Source: Ensifer adhaerens
Lineage (GTDB): Bacteria; Pseudomonadota; Alphaproteobacteria; Rhizobiales; Rhizobiaceae
Assembly: GCF_002007205.1 (NCBI RefSeq)
Contig: NZ_LAZS01000005.1
Location: 558,001 to 622,000 of the forward strand
DNA length: 64,000 nt
Reading direction: 5' to 3'
This document shows, in pieces, positions 33,288 to 42,804 of this stretch. The notes beneath the pieces were generated by a model that had not been told where the DNA came from, ran no database searches, and was given only the letters and a program-made list of their open reading frames with translations. The position numbers and the translations under genes are program-made. How positions within the stretch are numbered: position 1 is the stretch's first letter; each line of letters starts with the position of its first letter.

Positions 33288-34826
33288 ATGCCATTCCTTC
33301 GCATCGCCTTGTCCCTGTTGCTGCTGCTTTCAGCCTCGCAGGCGCTGGCCGAAAAGCGCGTGGCGCTGGTGATCGGCAACGCGGCCTACCAGAACGTCGC
33401 CCCTTTGCCCAACCCCGGCAACGATGCCACCGACATGGCCGCCAAGCTCGAAGGGCTCGGCTTCGAAGTGGTGAGCGGCCGCGACCTCGACCTTGATGGC
33501 GTGCGCCGGGCAGTGCGCGACTTCGTCGGTCGGCTCGACGGCGCGGATCTCGCGCTGTTCTATTATGCCGGTCATGGCCTTCAGGTGGATGGCGAAAATT
33601 ATCTGGCCCCGGTCGATGCCAGGCTTGCCGCGCAGGTCGACCTCGAATTCGAGGCGGTGCCGATGAACCTGATCCTGACCGCGATGGAGCGCAGCACGCG
33701 GGTCAACGTGGTGCTGCTCGACGCCTGCCGCGACAACCCGCTTGCCGTCAATCTCGCCCGCTCCATGGGGACGCGCTCGGCCTCCGTCGGCCGCGGCCTT
33801 GCCAAGGTCGGCACCGGCATCGGCACGCTGATCGCCTTTGCCACCCAGCCCGGCAATGTCGCGCTTGACGGGGCCGGCCGCAACTCGCCCTTCACATCGG
33901 CGCTGCTCAAACATCTCGGCCAGCCCGGACGCGACATCACCCGCGAGTTGATCGACGTGCGCCGCGACGTTCTGGCGGCAACCGCGGGCAAGCAGGTGCC
34001 CTGGGACAATTCCTCGCTGACCGGTGAGGTGGTGTTGAAGCCGGCCTCTGGAGGCGAGGCGGCACCCGCGAGAGAAAAGGGCGCGGAGCAGGCGGCGGAA
34101 CTTGCCTACTGGGATACGATCAAGAATGCCACCGACCGCGACCTCTTCGACGCCTATCTGCAGCAATACCCTGAGGGCGTCTTCGCCTCTCTCGCCAGAG
34201 CGAAGATCCAGATCATCGAGCGTACACCCGCAGCCAGCCCTGGCGCCGTGGTGGCGCTTACGGATCCCACTGTCAGCGCACAGCCAAACGAGACCACGGA
34301 CCGCGCGCTTGCCCGTTCCGTGCAGGTGGAGCTGAACCGGCTCGGCTGCCGCGCCGGCGGCGAGGATGGGCTTTGGGGTACGGGCAGCCGCAAGGCATTG
34401 GAAGCCTTTGCAAGGCATGGGAAACTCCAGCTTGCGACACTTGAGCCGTCGAACGCGGTGCTGGAGCGCCTGAAGACAGAGAAGCAGCGGGTCTGCCAGC
34501 TTGTCTGCGCGCGCAATCAGGAGGCAAAGGACGGCCACTGTGTCCCGACAAGGCGCGAAGCGAAGCTGCCGCAGCCGAGCGAAACGCAAGGGACGGCCAG
34601 GACGCCGCAGAAAAGCACGAGCACGCGGACGATCAACCCGCCGCCGGAACTGCAGAAGAAGAGCTTTGCCAATTGCCCCGCCAATGCCGACGTCGCATTC
34701 CGGCAGATGTTTGCCCGCGGCTCGGGCCGGGGCCGCACGACGATCGCCGCTACCCATTCCTGCGGCCGCGCCTTTGCCTGCCACCGAACGGCAAGGGGCC
34801 AGCCCTGGGATTGCGGTTGGCGGTGA
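33288..34826 (+). CDS. Exported caspase-like (peptidase C14, metacaspase-type) protein
   Basis: A 512-residue protein starting at the ATG at 33288 with GGAGGGGAG upstream and a Sec signal (LRIALSLLLLLSASQALA-EK). Residues about 20-260 form a caspase-like domain: ALVIGNAAYQNVAPLPNPGNDA, catalytic His in FYYAGHGLQ and catalytic Cys in VVLLDACRDNP. Next is an ELAYWDTIKNATDRDLFDAYLQQYPEGVF segment typical of these proteins, then a peptidoglycan-binding-like domain (VQVELNRLGCRAGGEDGLWGTGSRKALEAFARHG). The last ~100 residues are basic and Cys-containing. Likely periplasmic; substrate and role unknown. Confidence 0.87.
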   Translation: MPFLRIALSLLLLLSASQALAEKRVALVIGNAAYQNVAPLPNPGNDATDMAAKLEGLGFEVVSGRDLDLDGVRRAVRDFVGRLDGADLALFYYAGHGLQVDGENYLAPVDARLAAQVDLEFEAVPMNLILTAMERSTRVNVVLLDACRDNPLAVNLARSMGTRSASVGRGLAKVGTGIGTLIAFATQPGNVALDGAGRNSPFTSALLKHLGQPGRDITRELIDVRRDVLAATAGKQVPWDNSSLTGEVVLKPASGGEAAPAREKGAEQAAELAYWDTIKNATDRDLFDAYLQQYPEGVFASLARAKIQIIERTPAASPGAVVALTDPTVSAQPNETTDRALARSVQVELNRLGCRAGGEDGLWGTGSRKALEAFARHGKLQLATLEPSNAVLERLKTEKQRVCQLVCARNQEAKDGHCVPTRREAKLPQPSETQGTARTPQKSTSTRTINPPPELQKKSFANCPANADVAFRQMFARGSGRGRTTIAATHSCGRAFACHRTARGQPWDCGWR

Positions 34827-34917
34827 GGGCGGAGAATGGATCGTGCCTGGCGGACGCGGTGTCGAGCCTGCGGTTCGCCGAACAGAATCCACAAAACCGC
34901 TTGATGGTCCGCGCTAC

Positions 34918-35020
34918 TGCATGTTTCCTTTGATCGTAGCCGATTAAAGGACAAAAACATGCAGGAATGCAAAGTTCTACAGCGACCTTTGCGCGTCTGA
35001 TAAGACGCGCGGCGCTGTAG
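34918..35020 (+). repeat. Two-hairpin intergenic repeat, copy 1 (RIME-like)
   Basis: Hairpin one has TGCATGTTT/AAACATGCA outer arms (34918-34926 and 34955-34963) with a paired ATCG/CGAT centre. Hairpin two spans 34977-35020 with CTACAGCG/CGCTGTAG outer arms and a GCGCGTCT/AGACGCGC core. The copy at 36711 matches it nearly base for base in hairpin one. Length and two-palindrome build fit rhizobial intergenic mosaic elements. Confidence 0.85.
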
Positions 35021-35042
35021 GCCATCAAGCGCTCCGTCTCCG

Positions 35043-35561
35043 CTACAACGACTTCGCAGTCGCGTTGAGCGGGCGGGTCGGACGAGCCGTTGATGGGAGA
35101 GTTTTCGCTGAGACTGGCTTCCGGCTAAAGGATGTCAGGCAAAATGACTCTCCCTCGACACGCGCATCATCGCGTACCGTGAAGTCGGTTATGAGGCCGC
35201 CTTCGCTTGAAACGGCGAGGACACAGTTGGCAACTTCATATCCTGGCGGCTTATGGACAGTCATGGTCATGTTGGGGCCTGCGCCCATCGTCTCGAAGCG
35301 TCTGGGCATCCAATGGACCTTCGAGGTTCGCCATTTCATCGTCGTGACGTTCTTGGCAGTTGTCGCTTCTACCGGGGCGCCAAAGCGACTTTCGAAAGCC
35401 TGGATGGGCGAGCCGTTCCAATCTTTTTCAAGTTCCTTGCCGACCCCGTATTCCCAGTAGAACTTGCCATTCTCCGAGGCGCAACCTGTCAGGGTCATGA
35501 AGGCCACGCCAAGCAGAAGACTAACTTTGGCGGCATGTCTGCGTTTCTTGGCTGATTTCAT
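35043..35561 (-). CDS. Putative lipoprotein of unknown function
   Basis: A 172-residue protein starting at the ATG at 35561 (GGGAACAGG upstream) with a basic N-terminus and lipobox (VAFMTLTGC) near residue 27. The mature part begins with Trp/Tyr-rich FYWEYGVGKELEKDW, then a middle segment with a Met-rich MGAGPNMTMTVHKPPGYEVANCVLAV, which may be a small beta-sheet domain. The last ~30 residues are Thr/Pro/Arg-rich. Its 3' end lies 22 bases from a two-hairpin repeat. Codon use is less GC-biased than that of neighbours, suggesting later acquisition. Function not recognised. Confidence 0.7.
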   Translation of the reverse strand: MKSAKKRRHAAKVSLLLGVAFMTLTGCASENGKFYWEYGVGKELEKDWNGSPIQAFESRFGAPVEATTAKNVTTMKWRTSKVHWMPRRFETMGAGPNMTMTVHKPPGYEVANCVLAVSSEGGLITDFTVRDDARVEGESFCLTSFSRKPVSAKTLPSTARPTRPLNATAKSL

Positions 35562-35948
35562 TTCCTGTTCCCTGAAGACTTGGACGATCATCCCGAAGTA
35601 TTTTCTCGGGTGCCGGCGACATTGATGGTCGGAAGCCACCGCGCAAGACGTTGCCGATCTGCTTTCACAGGCAATCGTTGTTGGTGTTAATCAATCACTT
35701 AAATAACTCCCGGGTCCTTCCGTGAGGGCCCCATCCTGCGGTGATCGATGCGAACGGCATTGACAGAAGACGTTGCATGTCGGGGGCGCGCGACGGTGGT
35801 AAGATCGATCCTCGCGGATTGGCGCATGCCCGTGTGCCGTTTTCGGTGTTCACGATCTCAGGCCGCATTTCAGGGCTTGATTTCATCGCCGCATGCGCAA
35901 GGATCGCCGCCGATGGTCAATGCCGGTCCCGGCAAGGAGAACGCCCCG
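35562..35948. other. 387-base divergent intergenic region
   Basis: Shared upstream region of the minus-strand lipoprotein and the plus-strand MBL gene. An AT-rich stretch (about 35680-35705, with TTAATCAATCACTTAAATAA) is the likeliest promoter area. No gene or repeat seen. Confidence 0.45.
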
Positions 35949-36710
35949 ATGAAACTCCAGCTTATCCGTAACGCCACGCTCAAGCTCGACTATGGCGGCC
36001 ATACCGTGCTCATCGATCCCTTCCTCGGGCCGAAGGACAGCCTGCCGTCCTTTGCCGGGCGCGCCCCCAATCCGCTGGTCGAGCTTCCGACCGACACCGA
36101 TACGATTCTCGCCGGCGTCGAGCTCGTCATCATCTCACATCTGCATGAGGACCACTTCGACGACACCGCCAAGCACCGGGTGCCGAAAGGGTTGCCGATC
36201 TTCTGCCAGCCCGGTGACGAGGAGGCGATCCGCAACGCCGGGTTTCGCGACGTCACGCCACTCCTTGGCCAGGCGCATTGGCAGAGCCTGAAGCTCACGC
36301 GGCGTGACGGCAGCCACGGCCTTGGCCCCGTCGTCCAGGACATGGGGCCGGTCATGGGCTTCAGCCTTGAGGCCAAGGGCGAGCCGACGGTCTACTGGGC
36401 TGGCGACACGGTGCTCTATCCGGCCATCGAAAAGACCATCCACGAGACGAAGCCGGACATCATCGTCACCCATTCCTGCGGCGCGCGCTGGGACGGCGCC
36501 CTGATCGTCATGGATGCGGCGCAGACGATCGCAGTCTGCGAGGCCTCCAAAAACAGCGTCGTCATTGCCACCCACATGGAGGCGCTCGACCATGCGACGG
36601 TCAGCCGAGGCGACCTGCGCGCCGCCGCCGATGCGCATGGCATCCCCTTGACGAAGTTGGTGATCCCCGACGATGGCGAGGTGCTGACGCTGATCCCGCC
36701 GGTGGTCTAA
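35949..36710 (+). CDS. MBL-fold metallo-hydrolase (UlaG-like group)
   Basis: A 253-residue cytoplasmic protein; the ATG at 35949 follows AAGGAGAACGCCCC and upstream in-frame codons lack a plausible start. The zinc-binding SHLHEDHFDD motif lies near residues 61-70, in the place of HxHxDH, with later ligands in YWAGDTV (near residue 158) and ATHMEALDHA. The early NATLKLDYGGHTVLIDPFLG segment is typical of the UlaG-like branch. Substrate unknown. Its stop is immediately followed by a two-hairpin repeat, which may act as its transcription end or mRNA stabiliser. Confidence 0.88.
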   Translation: MKLQLIRNATLKLDYGGHTVLIDPFLGPKDSLPSFAGRAPNPLVELPTDTDTILAGVELVIISHLHEDHFDDTAKHRVPKGLPIFCQPGDEEAIRNAGFRDVTPLLGQAHWQSLKLTRRDGSHGLGPVVQDMGPVMGFSLEAKGEPTVYWAGDTVLYPAIEKTIHETKPDIIVTHSCGARWDGALIVMDAAQTIAVCEASKNSVVIATHMEALDHATVSRGDLRAAADAHGIPLTKLVIPDDGEVLTLIPPVV

Positions 36711-36815
36711 TGCATGTTTCCTTTAATCGTAGCCGATTAAAGGACAAAAACATGCAACAAACAAAGGTGCTACAGCGTCCTTTGCGCGCGTCCGACAGGA
36801 CGCGCGACGCTGTAG
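36711..36815 (+). repeat. Two-hairpin intergenic repeat, copy 2 (RIME-like)
   Basis: Starts at the base after the MBL stop. Hairpin one (36711 to about 36756) differs from copy 1 by only one or two bases; hairpin two (about 36770-36815) has CTACAGCG/CGCTGTAG arms with a GCGCGTCC/GGACGCGC core in which paired changes preserve the stem. Such compensatory differences imply the structure, not just the sequence, has been kept. Confidence 0.85.
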
Positions 36816-36989
36816 GAGGAGCCGACCAATGAGGCGAATCCTGTCGCGCAGCGTGGCTGCGGCGACGGGGCGTCTTTGCCCAGGAGCCATCTTTCGTCCC
36901 ATGCCGGTTGCGACACACATCTGTGAAAACAGGAAAATTCGCGCATATTAGGCTCAACGCAATCGTCCGCCGCAGGAGCGGTCACGTCA

Positions 36990-38706
36990 GTGGATCGAAA
37001 GCTCGCAGCCATCCTTTCGGCCGATGTTGCCGGCTACAGTCGCCTGGCGGCGCTGGACGAGGAGGGTACGCTTGGCGCACTCGACGTGTGCCGCAAGTTG
37101 ATCTCCGAATTGGTGGACGAACATGGCGGCCGCATATTCGGTAGCGCAGGCGACGGCTTTGTCGCCGAGTTTCCAAGCGCGGTCCGGGCCGTCCGGTGCG
37201 CGGTAGAAATCCAGCGCCGCCTTTTCGCTCTCAGCGAAGACTTCCCGCCGGACCGCCGCCTGGAATTCCGCATCGGCGTCAACCTGGGTGATGTCGTCGT
37301 GTCCGGGGCCGATCTGCTCGGCGATGGCGTCAACATCGCGGCACGCGTGCAGGAAATCGCCACTCCATCAGGCATCTGCATTTCGGGGTCGGTGCGCGAA
37401 CATCTCGACGGCAAGGTGCCGTTCGCCTTGACCAGCCTTGGCGAGCGGAGTTTGAAGAACATCCCTCGGCCAATTCTTGTCTTTCGCGTCGATTGGCAGG
37501 AGGAGGCGCCGGCCGAGAGTGGCATGGTGCCCTTGCCGACGTTTTCGGCCCGCCGCGGCAAGGACCAGCCGTCGATCGTCGTCATGCCCTTCGACAACCT
37601 GAGCGGTCAGGGCGACGAATACTTTGTCGATGGTGTCGTGGAGGAGATCACAGCCGCGCTCTCGCGCGTTCGCGATTTCTTTGTCATCGCTCGACAGACC
37701 GCCTTCACCTACAAGGGACGCTTCGTCGACGTGCGTGAGGTCGGCCGGGAGCTCGGCGTCAATTATGTGGTCGAAGGCACGGTTCGCCGTGGCGGCGACC
37801 GGTTGCGAATCTCCGTGCAACTGGTCGACGCCGAGACAAGGACACAGTCCTGGTCCGATCGCTACGAGGGCGCGATCGAAGACATGTTCGAGTTCCAGGA
37901 TCGGATCGCGGCGCAGGTGGCAGGCGCCATTCGTCCGGCCATCCGCGATGCCGAGATTGAGCTCGCCGGGCGCAAGCCGCCGACCAGTCTCAGGGCCTAT
38001 GATCTCGTCATGCGCGCCTTCCCGAACCTTTGGGGGCGCCGCAAGGACACCAACAACCAGGCGATCGAACTGCTCCGGCAAGCGATCGCCATCGATCCGG
38101 GCTATGGCCGCGCGCATGCGCTTCTGGCGTGGTGCCATGCCTCAGGCGCGTGCAGCGATCGAAGCGGCGGGCTCGATCAGCGATGACCCGACCGCGCTGA
38201 CTGCTGCCGGCGCGGCCATCAGCATCTGCGGCGACCAGGAGCGCGCGGCCATCTTTATCGAAAAGGCGCTCGCGCTTGACCCAAACAATGCCTGGGCATG
38301 GGCGCGCCTCGGCTGGGTCGCGATCTTCACGGACGATGCCGCGCGCGCAACGGAACGCTTCCAGCGCGCAATGACGCTCAGCCCAAGAGATCCGCTGGGA
38401 TTTAACATGAGATTGGGGATGGCCTTCTCCATGGCCATGCAAGGCTCGCTTTTGCAAGCCATCGCGATCGCCCACGAAGTCGTCAACAACTATCCTGACG
38501 TGACCTGGTCCTATCGCCACCTTGCCGCTTGGTCGGCGTTGAGCGGAGACATGCAGACCGCCCGATGGGCGGCTGAGAAGCTGCGTGCGGCCGAGCCGGC
38601 CTTTACGATCGAGCGCTATCTCGCATTGCCGTGGTTCCAAAAGATACCGCACTGGCAGCAACAAATGGCCGCGGGGCTGAGGCAAGCAGGATTGCCGGAA
38701 CGCTGA
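36990..38706 (+). pseudogene. Adenylate/guanylate cyclase with TolB-like and TPR regions, interrupted by a frameshift
   Basis: The first frame (36990-38186, GTG start) encodes a class III cyclase domain (LSADVAGYSRLAALDEEGT with metal Asp, SAGDGFVAEF, LLGDGVNIAARVQ), then a TolB-N-like region (VVEGTVRRGGDRLRISVQLVDAE) and the first TPR-type helices. Near 38145 homology passes to another frame, which continues with QARAAIEAAGSISDDPTALTAAGAA and several TPR repeats to 38706. The segment normally found between WCHA and the alanine-rich helix seems shortened, so a small deletion caused the shift. The 398-residue product keeps the whole catalytic domain and might still be active; the TPR part would be lost. 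Confidence 0.78.
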
Positions 38707-38744
38707 ATGTGCTCAAGGGCTTGCAGGATCCATTTTCGGCGGGC

Positions 38745-40154
38745 TCACGGGATCGAAAAGATGCTGATCTCGTTGGTGATGCCCCTGAGCGCCACATTGT
38801 GCGATTGCGGGTTGAGGCCGCGGTCGGAAAGCAGGCTCGATGCACGCGGGTCGTCGAGCACCGAGCCGGTGGCAAAGATCTCGCGCGAGCTGGCGAGATG
38901 CTGGACGCGCGAGGCGATGTTGACCGTCTGGCCGAAATAGTCCTGCCGTTCGTTGAGGTTGACGGCGATGCACGGGCCCTCGTGAATGCCGATCTTCAAA
39001 AGCAGGTCCTCCGCACCGCGCGCCTCGTTCAGCTCACGCATCGCTTCGCGCATGCGCATGGCGGCGGCAACCGCCCGGTCCGGCGTCGGAAAGGTGGCCA
39101 TGACCGCGTCGCCGATCGTCTTCACCACGGCGCCGGCTTCCGCCGCGACGATCTCGTTGACGACGCTGAAATGGGTCTTCACCAGGTCGAAGGCGGCGAG
39201 ATCGCCGACCCGCTCGTAAAGCTCGGTCGAGCCGCGCAGATCCGAGAAGAGGAAGGTGAGGCTGGTGATTTTCAGCCGCTGGTCGACGTCGATCGTGTCG
39301 GTGCGGTAGATGTCGCGGAAGGTCTGGTTGGAAAGCAGGCGCTTGGCCGTCAGAAACGGTCGACGTTGCCCGAGGATATCGTGCAGCGTGTCGTTGGCGA
39401 TGCAGACCGAGGGGAGCGTGCGCACATCCGTGTGGTTTTCCACCTGGATGCGCAAGGGGCCGGGCTGCATCGTCAGCGCTTCATCGTGACGGTGGCCGCG
39501 GTCGAAGACCAGCGACAGCGTGCGCCGCTCCTTGGTCGGCTCGCCCTTGACGTCGATGAACTGTGCGGCATGGGTCACCGGCTCGAAGACGATGATGAAT
39601 TCCGCCGGCAGTTGCAGCGAAATCACCGCCTTCTCTCCCGGCGGCAGCTCCAGCGCCTCCAGCACGAAATCGTCGATACGCGCCTCGTAATCCTCCTCCG
39701 GCAGTTCGATGCCGGAGCCCCAGTAGATCTGCCGGAAATATTCGAAGGGGGGCAGTTCGTGCGGGTTGTGCGCCTCGATATGGCGCACCCGCGGGTTCAC
39801 GGTGAAAGTTACTTCCACCATTTCGTCCAGTGTCGGCTCGTAGCCGGCAGCACAGAGCGAGCAGGTATAGGTGTCGCTCTGCACGGTCTTCAGCGAGGTG
39901 TTGCTGTCGAGCACACCGCCGCAGCCCGGGCAGAGCACGTTCCACGACAGCTCAAAGAGCCCGAGGCGAGAGGCATGCAGGAAGGCGGCGATCGCCTTTT
40001 CCTCGTCGAGCTGATGCTCGGCGGCAAAGGCGAGCGCATTGATACGGCAGAGCTTGCGGTCCGGCGCCTCCCGGACAAAACGCTCCAATACGCCGACGAT
40101 TTCAGGCTGCACGGTTTGGCGCAGCATGTCGAAGAGAGGCTGGGCTTCACTCAT
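38745..40154 (-). CDS. Class III adenylate/guanylate cyclase with N-terminal DUF5939 and zinc-ribbon-like region
   Basis: A 469-residue soluble cyclase converting ATP (or GTP) to the cyclic nucleotide. Residues about 1-240 form the DUF5939-type sensory part with four cysteines (CPGCG and CSLC, near residues 74-100) that could bind zinc. The C-terminal catalytic domain has the metal-binding LFSDLRGSTELYERVGD, TIGDAVMATFPTPD and the FGQTVNIASRVQ segment. It converges with the frameshifted cyclase gene. The neighbouring cNMP-gated K+ channel at 41546 is a plausible target of its product. Confidence 0.88.
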   Translation of the reverse strand: MSEAQPLFDMLRQTVQPEIVGVLERFVREAPDRKLCRINALAFAAEHQLDEEKAIAAFLHASRLGLFELSWNVLCPGCGGVLDSNTSLKTVQSDTYTCSLCAAGYEPTLDEMVEVTFTVNPRVRHIEAHNPHELPPFEYFRQIYWGSGIELPEEDYEARIDDFVLEALELPPGEKAVISLQLPAEFIIVFEPVTHAAQFIDVKGEPTKERRTLSLVFDRGHRHDEALTMQPGPLRIQVENHTDVRTLPSVCIANDTLHDILGQRRPFLTAKRLLSNQTFRDIYRTDTIDVDQRLKITSLTFLFSDLRGSTELYERVGDLAAFDLVKTHFSVVNEIVAAEAGAVVKTIGDAVMATFPTPDRAVAAAMRMREAMRELNEARGAEDLLLKIGIHEGPCIAVNLNERQDYFGQTVNIASRVQHLASSREIFATGSVLDDPRASSLLSDRGLNPQSHNVALRGITNEISIFSIP

Positions 40155-40305
40155 GGTGGTATCTTATACCGAAAATCGCCTGTCGTGCAGAGGCTTGTCG
40201 GCGGCGATTTGACGGGCAAGGCGGAGCGCAGCGGTCGTTCGCGCCGCGATGGAACGTTCAGTCACACCAAGGATGGGCCGTGCCGCGCATCGCGCCATTT
40301 GCAGG

Positions 40306-40722
40306 CTATGCCGCCTTGCGGTCGCGCCCGAAGGGATCGCCAAGCACCGATTCCGTGTGCAGGGAGGCGAGCCATCCACCGTCCTTGCGGACCCAGGTGG
40401 TGGCATCGGCTGCCTTCAGGGTCAGGGGCTTTCCGTCGACATCCATCTCTTCGGTCACCGTGTAGGCGATCACGGCCACGTCCTCATGCGGAAAGATGAC
40501 GCTGACATCGTCGAGGCGGAATGAATTGAGCTTCCAGGAGCCTTCCGCCTGTTCCGCCATCCTGCGATAGTCGTCCCGGCTGAGAACCGCCGACCCCTGC
40601 GCGCCGACGACGATCGACCGCTCGGGCAGCATGGCTACCGATGCCTCGGTATCGCTCTCCAGGATGGTCCGCCAGAATTCCTGTTCGAGATCGATGATCT
40701 CCTGTTCGTCAGCATGCGCCAT
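40306..40722 (-). CDS. Nuclear transport factor 2-like (DUF4440-type) protein
   Basis: A 138-residue single-domain protein of the NTF2-like fold: a long N-terminal helix (ADEQEIIDLEQEFWRTILESDTEASVAML), then beta strands with GSAVLSRDDYRRMAEQ, VIAYTVTEE and ATTWVRKDGGWLASLHTES. These match SnoaL/DUF4440 proteins that bind or act on small hydrophobic molecules. No catalytic residues can be assigned. Single gene, divergent from the GFA gene. Confidence 0.82.
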   Translation of the reverse strand: MAHADEQEIIDLEQEFWRTILESDTEASVAMLPERSIVVGAQGSAVLSRDDYRRMAEQAEGSWKLNSFRLDDVSVIFPHEDVAVIAYTVTEEMDVDGKPLTLKAADATTWVRKDGGWLASLHTESVLGDPFGRDRKAA

Positions 40723-40907
40723 GGCTGGTATCCTCCGTTTGCACTACCGGCAGAAGACCTGGGGGAGCGAAAGGTTCCGTCCGGACGGGAGCCCTGTCCG
40801 GCGTGAGCGCCGGCCCGTGCGGCCGAAGGCGTGGCGCACGGGAGCGCCGGAACCCAGCGCCCACGTGCGCCGTTCTTCGAGCAATCGATGAAAGCAGAGG
40901 ACGACGC

Positions 40908-41306
40908 ATGACCATTCTTTCTGGAAAATGCCTTTGCGGGCAGGTTGAGGTTTCGATGCGCGGCGCCCCGCTCAGGGTCGGCATCTGCCACTGCATGGAT
41001 TGCCGCAAGGAAAGCGGCTCGGCCTTTACCTTCTACGGCATCTGGCCCGCAGACCAGTTCGAGCGCAGCGGCGAAACAGCCGAGTTTCAGGGGCGGTGCT
41101 TCTGCGCTGCGTGCGGCTCGCGGGTGTTCTCGGTCGATGCGGGGGAGGCGGAGGTCAAGCTTGGTATGCTCTCTGAAGCTCCGACGCCGCTCAAGCCGAG
41201 CTACGAACTCTGGGTCAAGCGCCGCGAGGCCTGGCTGAAGCCGGTGGAGGGGGCAGAACAGTTCGAGGAAGATCGGCTGCCCAGAGCCGACGGCGAGCGC
41301 TTCTAG
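40908..41306 (+). CDS. GFA family (glutathione-dependent formaldehyde-activating-like) zinc protein
   Basis: A 132-residue protein read from the ATG at 40908. Zinc ligands follow the GFA/CENP-V layout: GKCLCGQVEV, CHCMDCRKESGSAF and CFCAACGSRVFS. The family name comes from one characterised member; most homologues bind zinc without known activity. It is a single gene 239 bases before the potassium channel. Confidence 0.88.
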   Translation: MTILSGKCLCGQVEVSMRGAPLRVGICHCMDCRKESGSAFTFYGIWPADQFERSGETAEFQGRCFCAACGSRVFSVDAGEAEVKLGMLSEAPTPLKPSYELWVKRREAWLKPVEGAEQFEEDRLPRADGERF

Positions 41307-41545
41307 GTCGCGTGAATGGGCGCAGCGGCCCTGCGAAAACGACCTGCGAAAGCTCAAAAACCCAAGACCAAGGCGGATATCCGGGAGATCGCGTCGCGCT
41401 TTGGCGCGGTCAGCCTCCTCATTTCGATGCTTCTTTATTTTAGCATCGATTAATGAATGGAATTGTGCTTTAAATCAAAGCGTTACTGCGTTGATCTCAC
41501 GGGCGGTCGAGATGGCCGCGCGGTGGCGGGTCGCTGGGGGAGTGT

Positions 41546-42613
41546 ATGTCGGCACGACCTTTGTTGAGGATATCAGACGCTGCCAATGGTCTTTTGGCGG
41601 CGGCCGGGCTCGTGGCGGTGGCGGCGCTGACGGCGACGAGCTTTGGTGCCGGAGCGCGGCTTGCTCTCGAAGCGCTCCTTGCGGGGATCTGGGCTGTCTA
41701 TGTCCTGCAACTGAGCGATACGCTGATTACGCTTTGGGCAAGGGCTGGCCGGGTCTCGGTGTCTGAAGTCACGATCGATCTGCTGGCCGTCGTCGTGCCC
41801 CTTGCCGGATTCCTCTTTGCCAGCACACGTGACCAGAGCCTCTATTGTGGCGTCTGGCTCTTGAAGCCGCTTCGTCACTCCACCTTCTTCCGCCTGCTTG
41901 GCCGGGTGGTCGCGCGCGCAGCGCCCAATCTCGTCGGCGTCACCTCGCTCTTCGGCATCGTGCTTTTCGGCGCGTCGCTCCTTGCCTACCTCATCGAGCG
42001 CGATATCCAGCCCGACAAGTTCGGCAGCATTCCCCAGGCCATGTGGTGGGCGGTGGTGACGCTATCGACCACCGGCTACGGCGACGAGATCCCGATGACC
42101 TTTGCCGGACGGGTGCTGGCCGGCCTGGTGATGATGAGCGGCATCGGTATCTTCGCGCTCTGGGCCGGCATCCTTGCGACCGGCTTCTTTGAAGAAGTGC
42201 GCCGACAGGATTTCGTGCGCAACTGGCAACTGGTGGCAGCCGTGCCGCTGTTCCAGAAACTTGGCTCGGCGGCCTTCGTCGAGATCGTCCGGGCGCTTCG
42301 GCCAAGGGTGGTGCCGGCGGGCGCCGTCATCTGCCGCAAGGGCGAGGCAGGTGACCAGATGTTCTTCATCGTCGAGGGGCGCGTGACGATCGCCACTTCT
42401 TCGCCGACGCCGGTCGAGCTCGGCCCCGGCAGCTTCTTCGGTGAAATGGCGCTGATAACGGGCGAGCCGCGCTCGGCAACCGTCACCGCCGCCACCGAGG
42501 TCTCGCTGCTGTCGCTTTATTCGGAGGACTTCCAGATGCTGTCGAGTAGCAATCCGGAGATCGCCGAGGTCATCCGCAAGACGGCCGAGACGCGGCGCGG
42601 GCGCGCGCCGTAG
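41546..42613 (+). CDS. Cyclic-nucleotide-gated potassium channel, MloK1 ortholog
   Basis: A 355-residue channel, the same length as Mesorhizobium loti MloK1 and closely similar through its pore (SIPQAMWWAVVTLSTTGYGDEIPMTFAGRVLAG, selectivity filter TTGYGD). Six membrane helices occupy residues about 10-215; the S4-like segment is poor in regular Arg repeats, so gating is by ligand rather than voltage. Residues about 220-350 are the cNMP-binding domain, with GPGSFFGEMALITGEPRSATV containing the phosphate-binding Glu and Arg. cAMP should open it and let K+ flow; an intact cyclase lies 1.4 kb upstream. The ATG at 41546 is preceded by GGGGGAG. Confidence 0.93.
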   Translation: MSARPLLRISDAANGLLAAAGLVAVAALTATSFGAGARLALEALLAGIWAVYVLQLSDTLITLWARAGRVSVSEVTIDLLAVVVPLAGFLFASTRDQSLYCGVWLLKPLRHSTFFRLLGRVVARAAPNLVGVTSLFGIVLFGASLLAYLIERDIQPDKFGSIPQAMWWAVVTLSTTGYGDEIPMTFAGRVLAGLVMMSGIGIFALWAGILATGFFEEVRRQDFVRNWQLVAAVPLFQKLGSAAFVEIVRALRPRVVPAGAVICRKGEAGDQMFFIVEGRVTIATSSPTPVELGPGSFFGEMALITGEPRSATVTAATEVSLLSLYSEDFQMLSSSNPEIAEVIRKTAETRRGRAP

Positions 42614-42735
42614 ACATGAGAAAAGGCGGCGTCACGGCGGCCGGGCGTCTCAAGCCGGCACGCCGCGTCTCGTTAATTCGCCGCTGCTCATTAACACCGA
42701 AGAAAGCCTTTCTCCTCTAGCATGGTGGCTGCAAG

Positions 42736-42777
42736 TTACAGCGACTAGGCGGGCATGAAGAACGCGCGGAGCTGTAG
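42736..42777 (+). repeat. Degenerate right-hand hairpin of the intergenic repeat
   Basis: TTACAGCGAC...AACGCGCGGAGCTGTAG keeps the outer arms and much of the core of hairpin two of the repeats at 34918 and 36711; the left hairpin is missing. It lies in the leader of the double-receiver gene, 28 bases before its start. Confidence 0.6.
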
Positions 42778-42804
42778 GGGGACACTCTTTTACATAGGCG
42801 TTCA

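Noticed and set aside
33330-34892. 520-codon minus-strand frame
   Set aside because: Opposite the caspase-like gene, which has a signal peptide and catalytic residues.
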